Under the pieces are notes generated by a model that did no database searches, was not told where the DNA came from, and saw only the letters and a list, made by a program, of their open reading frames with translations. The position numbers and the translations under genes were made by a program. Shown here piece after piece: positions 58,867 to 64,000 of a stretch of DNA of 64,000 bases (position 1 is the first letter of the stretch; the number at the start of each line of letters is the position of its first letter). The DNA lies in contig NZ_JAHVHW010000007.1 of assembly GCF_019802055.1 (NCBI RefSeq), positions 124,001 through 188,000 on the forward strand, given 5' to 3'. The DNA is from Ferrimonas balearica (GTDB lineage: Bacteria > Pseudomonadota > Gammaproteobacteria > Enterobacterales > Shewanellaceae).

Positions 58867-59988
58867 CTACAGCCGGAAGAAGTGCTTCAGCTCGCCCTTG
58901 CGGGCCAGCGCGTCCTGATAGCCCAGCTCAATCAATTCCCGGCAGTAGGGCGCTTCAAACATCAGGTAACTCATCAGACTCGATTCGCTGTCCTTGCGAA
59001 CGCCGATGGTGCGCAGAAGCAGGCGCACGGCAAGGGGCAGCCGGTGGTAGTGCCGCCGGGCAATCTCATCTAGGTCCTGAGAGGGCTTAAGCACCAGGGT
59101 CTCAATGGTTCTCAGAGGCTGGTTGTCGCGCTCCGGGAGTGGGATCAGGGCCAGTGAGCGGTTGATCCGCTCCAGTCGCTCCAGATCCGAGTTAAGGGTG
59201 TCGGAGAACACGGTGTCCAGCAGGTGGCCAGCGATGTCGCTGGTGGCCGGGGCCTTATGGCGGGTGGCCACGGGCTGAGTGCGATGGGGGCTGTCCAGGT
59301 TCACCACCAGCAGTCGTGAGGCGCCCAGATGGATTGGGGGACTGAGTGGGGAGAGTTGCAACACCGAACCGTCGCCATAGTGGTCGTCCCCCAGACGCAC
59401 GGAGGGGAAGATCAGCGGAATGGCGCTGGAGGCCAGCAGATGATCAATGGTCAATCGGGCGGGCTCACCCCGACGGCGAAATCGTTGCCAGGGCAGCAGG
59501 CTGTCGTTGCCCTGGTAGAAGTTCACTGAGCAGGGTTGGTGGTAGCGGCTGACGGAGAGGGTAACGGCCCGCAGGTAGCCCTGATCGATATGGCGGTCCA
59601 GTCGCTCCAGCGGCAACACCTGCTCCAGCAACCCCCTTAGTGGCCGGTTATCCAGCAGGCTGGGCGGGCGCCCCGCCAGCCTTCGCCCCAGTGCCAGGTG
59701 GCCGAAGTGGGAGAGCATGCCACCGGCATCTGCGCGGTAGACCTGTTGGGTGGAGAAGTTCTGCCAGACCCACTCCAGCTTACGAACCCCAAGATGGAAA
59801 CAGCTGGCGAAGCAGGCCAGGGTGGTGACATTGATGGCACCGGCGGAGGTGCCGCAGAGGATAGGGAAGGGCAGGCCGTGGTTGCGGGGATAGAAGCTGG
59901 CGATCGCCTTGAGCACTCCCACCTGATAGGCTGCGCGCCCACCGCCCCCACTGAGTTGCAATCCGTACTCACTGTGCGCCCCGTCCAT
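58867..59988 (-). CDS. Patatin-like phospholipase
   Basis: 373-residue hydrolase of the patatin family, likely acting on phospholipids or esters. The oxyanion loop is LQLSGGGGRAAYQVGVLKAI, the nucleophile serine lies in LCGTSAGAINVT, and the catalytic aspartate in HYGDGSVLQLSPLS, giving a D-G-S variant of the usual D-G-G/A. No signal peptide, so cytoplasmic or peripheral. Convergent with the antiporter, two bases apart. Confidence 0.9.
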   Translation of the reverse strand: MDGAHSEYGLQLSGGGGRAAYQVGVLKAIASFYPRNHGLPFPILCGTSAGAINVTTLACFASCFHLGVRKLEWVWQNFSTQQVYRADAGGMLSHFGHLALGRRLAGRPPSLLDNRPLRGLLEQVLPLERLDRHIDQGYLRAVTLSVSRYHQPCSVNFYQGNDSLLPWQRFRRRGEPARLTIDHLLASSAIPLIFPSVRLGDDHYGDGSVLQLSPLSPPIHLGASRLLVVNLDSPHRTQPVATRHKAPATSDIAGHLLDTVFSDTLNSDLERLERINRSLALIPLPERDNQPLRTIETLVLKPSQDLDEIARRHYHRLPLAVRLLLRTIGVRKDSESSLMSYLMFEAPYCRELIELGYQDALARKGELKHFFRL

Positions 59989-60051
59989 GCTTTCCCCTGA
60001 AGGCCTGCTTATGGATTGATTTTAGTCAGGTTTCCCCCAGGTCGAAAAGGC

Positions 60052-60079
60052 AAAAAAAACCAGGGCCGGAGCCCTGGTT
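60052..60079 (-). terminator. Terminator of proS
   Basis: On the leftward strand, stem AACCAGGGC with GCCCTGGTT (plus-strand 60058-60066 and 60071-60079), followed by a run of eight T. It lies 17 bases past the proS stop. Confidence 0.92.
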
Positions 60080-60096
60080 CTTCGTTAGCGGTGTGT

Positions 60097-61809
60097 TCAG
60101 GCAAACTTGGCCTTGAAGAAGGACACCACGTCATCGATGGCCAGTTCGGACTTTTCGCTGCCCTTGCGCACCTTGTATTCCACTTTGCCTTCGTCGATGC
60201 CGCGGTCACCAATCACGATGGTGTGCGGAATGCCGATCAGCTCGTGATCAGCAAACATCACGCCGGGACGCTCTTTACGGTCGTCGAACAGCACTTCAAT
60301 GCCCGCAGCGGTCAGTTCGGCGTACAGCTTCTCTGCCAGCTCCTCAACGCGATGGGATTTGTGCATGTTCATCGGCAGGATGGCCACCTGGTAGGGGGCG
60401 ATGGCATCCGGCCAGATGATGCCGCGGTCGTCGTGGTTCTGCTCGATGGCTGCGGCAACGATGCGGGATACACCAACGCCGTAGCAACCCATGATCAGCG
60501 GTGTGGCTTTGCCGTTCGGATCCAGAACGGTGGCGTTCATGGACTCGGAGTACTTGGTCCCCAACTGGAAGATGTGACCCACTTCGATACCACGGGCGAT
60601 CATCAGAGTGCCCTGGCCACAGGGGCTGGCGTCACCCTCAACGACGTTACGCAGGTCCGCCACCTTAGGCAGGGCAACGTCGCGCTCCCAGTTGATGCCG
60701 AAGTGGTGCTTGCCTTCGATGTTGGCGCCAGCGCCGAAGTCGTTCAGCGTGGCGACGGAGCGGTCCACGATAACCGGGATCGGCAGGTTTACCGGACCCA
60801 GGGAGCCCGGGCCGGCACCGATGGCCGCGCGGATCTCTTCTTCGGTGGCGAAGGTCAGCGGAGCAGCCACTTCAGGCAGTTTTTCCGCTTTCACTTCGTT
60901 CAACTCGTGATCGCCACGTACCATCAGGGCCACCAGTTCGTGCTCGGCGCCTTCGGGGGCCTTCACGATCAGGGTCTTGACGGTTTTCTCGATGGCCAGG
61001 TCAAACTGCGCCACCAGTTCGGCGATGGTCTTGGCGTTCGGGGTGTCCACCAGAGTCATCTCCTGGGTGGCTTCACCGCGCTCACCCAGGGCAACCGCTT
61101 CCGCCTTCTCGATGTTGGCGGCGTAGTCGCTCTCGGTGCTGTAGGCGATGGCGTCTTCACCGCTCTGAGCCAGTACCTGGAACTCGTGGCTGTGGCTGCC
61201 ACCGATGGCACCGGTGTCGGCCAACACCGGGCGGTAGGCCAGGCCCATACGCTTCAGGATGCGGCAGTAGGCGTCGTACATCGCCTGATAGGTTTCATCC
61301 ATGGTTTCCTGGTCGAGGTGGAAGGAGTAGGCGTCCTTCATCAGGAACTCACGGGCACGCATCACGCCAAAGCGGGGACGGCGCTCATCGCGGAACTTGG
61401 TCTGGATCTGGTACAGGTTGATCGGCAGCTGCTTGTAGGACTTGATCTCGTTGCGAACCAGGTCAGTGATCACCTCTTCGTGGGTCGGGCCCAGAACGAA
61501 GTCACGATCGTGGCGATCCTTGAGGCGAGCCATTTCGGCACCCATGTCATCCCAACGACCGGTTTCCTGCCACAGGTCAGCCGGCTGAACCACTGGCATC
61601 AGAGTTTCCACGGCACCCGCCCGGTTCATCTCTTCGCGAACGATATTTTCCACCTTGCGCAGGACACGCAGGCCGCTTGGCAGCCAGGTGTACAGACCGG
61701 CAGCAAGCTTACGGATCATGCCGGCGCGCATCATCAGCTGATGGCTGACGATTTCCGCGTCGGAGGGAGTCTCCTTCATGGTGGAGATCAGGGTTTGGCT
61801 GGTACGCAT
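60097..61809 (-). CDS. proS: Prolyl-tRNA synthetase
   Basis: Charges tRNA-Pro. 570 residues, the long bacterial form with an editing insertion. Start is ATG 61809 ([19 protein letters not shown]), matching E. coli; an upstream ATG adds an unusual leader. Class II motif blocks [17 protein letters not shown] and [19 protein letters not shown] are clear; the editing domain lies between about 230 and 380, and [15 protein letters not shown] is motif 3. Divergent from the cyclase gene. Confidence 0.98.
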   Translation of the reverse strand: MRTSQTLISTMKETPSDAEIVSHQLMMRAGMIRKLAAGLYTWLPSGLRVLRKVENIVREEMNRAGAVETLMPVVQPADLWQETGRWDDMGAEMARLKDRHDRDFVLGPTHEEVITDLVRNEIKSYKQLPINLYQIQTKFRDERRPRFGVMRAREFLMKDAYSFHLDQETMDETYQAMYDAYCRILKRMGLAYRPVLADTGAIGGSHSHEFQVLAQSGEDAIAYSTESDYAANIEKAEAVALGERGEATQEMTLVDTPNAKTIAELVAQFDLAIEKTVKTLIVKAPEGAEHELVALMVRGDHELNEVKAEKLPEVAAPLTFATEEEIRAAIGAGPGSLGPVNLPIPVIVDRSVATLNDFGAGANIEGKHHFGINWERDVALPKVADLRNVVEGDASPCGQGTLMIARGIEVGHIFQLGTKYSESMNATVLDPNGKATPLIMGCYGVGVSRIVAAAIEQNHDDRGIIWPDAIAPYQVAILPMNMHKSHRVEELAEKLYAELTAAGIEVLFDDRKERPGVMFADHELIGIPHTIVIGDRGIDEGKVEYKVRKGSEKSELAIDDVVSFFKAKFA

Positions 61810-61973
61810 GGTTGTGGAATCCAACTGCAGAAAAGTAGCCGAGTATTTTATCAATTCATTGAGACAAGTCTATCGCCCTGAGTCCCCAATTCGTGCGGTT
61901 TCCGGTGGCAGTGAGCGCCGCAATCTCCTACTCTGGGGACAACGACAAGGACGTTACGAGGCAAAGGATAAAG

Positions 61974-63566
61974 GTGCATCGCTCTCTCTTCCTGCTGACC
62001 ATCTCACTGCTGGGCTGCGCGTTCTCCTTCGGCGTGGCATACCGTATCGCACAAGCGGAACAATCGCTGCTCGAAGAGGAGTTCCGGCACAGCGCCGAAA
62101 TTCAGGCCCAGATGGTGAGTTGGCATCTGGGGTCCGCCTTTGACACCCTTACCAATCTAGGCGTGCTGTTTCAGGGCTCAGAAAATGTGAGTCCCGAGGA
62201 GTTTGCCGTCGTGGCGGAAGGGATGATCAGCCGCCACCGGGAGATCAAAGCGCTGGAGTGGGTGCCGGTGGTCAACCACCCGCAGCGGGCCGAGATGGAA
62301 TCGGCCTGGCGGCTCCGCTACCCCGGTTTTACTTTCAGCGAACTGGTCAACGGTGTGATGGTGGAAGCACGTCCCCGCCAGACCTACTTTCCGGTTTACT
62401 ACGTTGAGCCTCTGGCAGGCAATGAACGCGCATTCGGGTTTGATCTCGGCTCTGAGCCGGTGCGATTAAAGACGCTGCAGGAGGCCAGGGATCAGGGCGA
62501 GATGCGGGCCACCGGCGCCATTCAACTGGTTCAGGATGGTCAGGTGACGCAATCGGTCCTGGTGATGCTGCCGGTGTATCGGGGGATGCCCGGTACCCTG
62601 TCCAGTCGTCGTGATGCCTTGATGGGGTATGTGCTGGGGGCCTTCCAGATAGAATCGTTGGCGCAGATCCTGTTTTTCAATCGCGCGCACAGCCGCATCG
62701 ATTTCCGCTTGCTGGATGACAGTGCGGATGGCGAGGTGCTGGTGACGGTGGGTGATTTTGATGAGGCGATGACCACCTGGACGCATGATATGCCGCTCAA
62801 GGATGTGGCGGGTCGCCAGTGGCGGCTGCAGGCGCGTCCTCAGGTTGGGTTTTTCAGGGAGCAGCGGACACTGATGCCCTGGGTTATCGCCGTTGGCGGG
62901 CCACTGCTGGTGCTGATCCTGGCCAGCATGGTGTATCAACTGACTCAACGTAACCGGGCCATCGCCGCACTGGTGGAGCAACGCACCGAGGAGTTGGATG
63001 AGGCGAACCGTAAGCTGATTCAGCTGACCCTGACTGACAGCCTGACCGATGTGGGTAACCGGCGCCAGTTTGATCAGTGGTTGGGAGCGGAGTGGGACGC
63101 CGGGCGGCGCAGCGGCCGGCCCTTGACCCTGATGCTGGCGGACGTCGACTTTTTCAAAGCTTACAACGACAACTATGGGCACCGGGCCGGAGATAAGGCG
63201 CTGCGACAGATTGCCACCACCTTCAAAACCGGCCTGCACCGCCCCCGGGACTTGGTGGCCCGCTACGGCGGTGAGGAGTTTGCCTTGCTGCTGCCGGAAA
63301 CTGCCGATAACGTGCCGTTGCTGGCTCAGGCCCTGTGCGACGCTATCGCCCGGTTGGGGATCCGCCATGAACACGGTGGCCTGACTGGTGTGGTGACGGT
63401 CAGCATCGGGGTGGCCACACTGGTTCCTGCCGTGGACCAGACGCCGGAAAACCTGGTCGATCTGGCGGATCAGGCCCTCTATCGGGCTAAGTCTGAGGGG
63501 CGCAATCGGGTGGTCTGCTACGGGGGAAAGGTGACGCTGCAACTGGCGCCGGAGCGCGCCGATTAA
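61974..63566 (+). CDS. CHASE-domain diguanylate cyclase
   Basis: Inner-membrane enzyme making c-di-GMP, 530 residues. The start is set at GTG 61974 after AAAGGA (61963-61968). One helix near residue 4-22, a periplasmic CHASE domain (about 40-270, with LEWVPVVNHPQRAEME and RYPGF), a second helix near 298, a short coiled coil, then GGDEF. The active motif is RYGGEEFALLLP; RPRD five residues earlier is the inhibitory I-site. An active, feedback-controlled cyclase sensing an unknown periplasmic ligand is the likely role. Confidence 0.92.
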   Translation: MHRSLFLLTISLLGCAFSFGVAYRIAQAEQSLLEEEFRHSAEIQAQMVSWHLGSAFDTLTNLGVLFQGSENVSPEEFAVVAEGMISRHREIKALEWVPVVNHPQRAEMESAWRLRYPGFTFSELVNGVMVEARPRQTYFPVYYVEPLAGNERAFGFDLGSEPVRLKTLQEARDQGEMRATGAIQLVQDGQVTQSVLVMLPVYRGMPGTLSSRRDALMGYVLGAFQIESLAQILFFNRAHSRIDFRLLDDSADGEVLVTVGDFDEAMTTWTHDMPLKDVAGRQWRLQARPQVGFFREQRTLMPWVIAVGGPLLVLILASMVYQLTQRNRAIAALVEQRTEELDEANRKLIQLTLTDSLTDVGNRRQFDQWLGAEWDAGRRSGRPLTLMLADVDFFKAYNDNYGHRAGDKALRQIATTFKTGLHRPRDLVARYGGEEFALLLPETADNVPLLAQALCDAIARLGIRHEHGGLTGVVTVSIGVATLVPAVDQTPENLVDLADQALYRAKSEGRNRVVCYGGKVTLQLAPERAD

Positions 63567-64000
63567 TCGTCCCGGCGGTCCCCGATAATTCGGGCCGGGC
63601 TGCCTGCCACTTTGGCGTAGGGGGGCACATCCCGGGTCACCACGGCGCCCATGCCGATCACCGCGTGATCACCGATGGTTACGCCATCGACGATGCCCGC
63701 CCGGGCGCCAATCCACACATCCTTGCCTATCACCACCCCTTGTGAGGTGACCGGCTGCTGGTAGAGCGGCCGGTCCAGCGCCATGCCGTGGTTGAAGGCG
63801 TAGATGGAGACGCCGTGGGCAATCCGGGTCTGGTTGCCAATTCGGATCCCGGCCCTTCCGCCATCCAGGCTGCAGCCGTGGTTAATGCTCACTTCCCCTT
63901 CGATGTGGATGGGGCCATGGAGGAAACAGTTGGCGGCAATCATGGTACGGGGCCCGATATGGACCGGACGGCCCGGCTCCGCAAACAGCGCCAGATCCGG
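63563..64000 (-). CDS. Hexapeptide-repeat acyltransferase, 5' end outside window
   Basis: The frame is open at the right edge and the repeats (VHIGPRTMIAANCFLHGP, INHGCSLDGGRAGIRIGNQT) start upstream of the first ATG at 63943, so the true start is outside the window; 145 residues are visible. Left-handed beta-helix repeats with GKDVWIGARAGIVDGVTIGD resemble sugar or maltose O-acetyltransferases. Substrate unknown. Ends four bases inside the cyclase gene. Confidence 0.85.
   Translation of the reverse strand, partial: PDLALFAEPGRPVHIGPRTMIAANCFLHGPIHIEGEVSINHGCSLDGGRAGIRIGNQTRIAHGVSIYAFNHGMALDRPLYQQPVTSQGVVIGKDVWIGARAGIVDGVTIGDHAVIGMGAVVTRDVPPYAKVAGSPARIIGDRRDD

Noticed and set aside
60016-61881. 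621-codon open frame on the plus strand
   Set aside because: Antisense to proS, which has clear synthetase motifs; the plus-strand product is repetitive histidine, glycine and valine.

Overview
The window is chromosomal DNA of a gammaproteobacterium, probably of the Alteromonadales (Shewanella/Ferrimonas-like). The main reason is the large block from dapD-glnD-map, reading left, to rpsB-tsf-pyrH-frr-uppS-cdsA-dxr-rseP-bamA-skp-lpxD-fabZ-lpxA-lpxB-rnhB-dnaE-accA-tilS, reading right, which has the gammaproteobacterial order. Supporting signs are syd back to back with queF, yqcC-truC-yqcA, the DUF3301/DUF3549 pair, ubiT opposite ubiUV, and trhP followed by yfhL. Base composition is fairly even, gene density is high, and I saw no phage, insertion sequence, CRISPR array, tRNA or rRNA. 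The taxon is inferred from gene order and protein resemblance only.

Layout. 1-3.8 kb: end of a purine permease, then proBA. 3.9-8.0 kb: an unrecognised four-gene membrane operon (lipoprotein, 846-aa membrane protein, two small membrane proteins; the last resembles the N-terminal helix of MotB). 8.1-13.6 kb: a PAS chemoreceptor, a DUF998 protein, the ubiUV/ubiT genes for oxygen-independent ubiquinone synthesis, and a MAPEG protein. 13.7-15.4 kb: a plasmid-type ParM actin homologue with a downstream partner-like gene. 15.4-25.4 kb: yfhL, trhP, an HDOD protein, queF/syd, aldB, a zinc-ribbon protein, a POT-like transporter and small DUF or GNAT genes.

25.4-26.65 kb holds no protein gene but two tandem CsrB-type regulatory RNAs. 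Each is rich in GGA motifs, ends in a strong terminator and has a GacA/UvrY-type palindrome upstream. This is the clearest non-protein signal in the window.

26.65-31.7 kb: DUF3301/DUF3549, then yqcC-truC-yqcA and a PTS EIIBC gene, then a DUF3718 gene whose ribosome-binding site can be folded into a hairpin. 31.9-56.9 kb is the housekeeping block: lysine synthesis, nitrogen signalling, translation, isoprenoid and phospholipid precursors, outer-membrane assembly, lipid A, replication, fatty-acid synthesis and tRNA lysidine. 56.9-64 kb: a CPA2 antiporter, a patatin-like lipase, proS, a CHASE-GGDEF diguanylate cyclase and the end of a hexapeptide acyltransferase.

How they work together: the envelope genes supply undecaprenyl phosphate, CDP-diacylglycerol, lipid A and the BAM machinery in one run. 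GlnD, the Csr RNAs, the HDOD protein, the diguanylate cyclase and the chemoreceptor form a scattered signalling layer. ubiTUV, trhP and yfhL are a low-oxygen or iron-sulfur layer.
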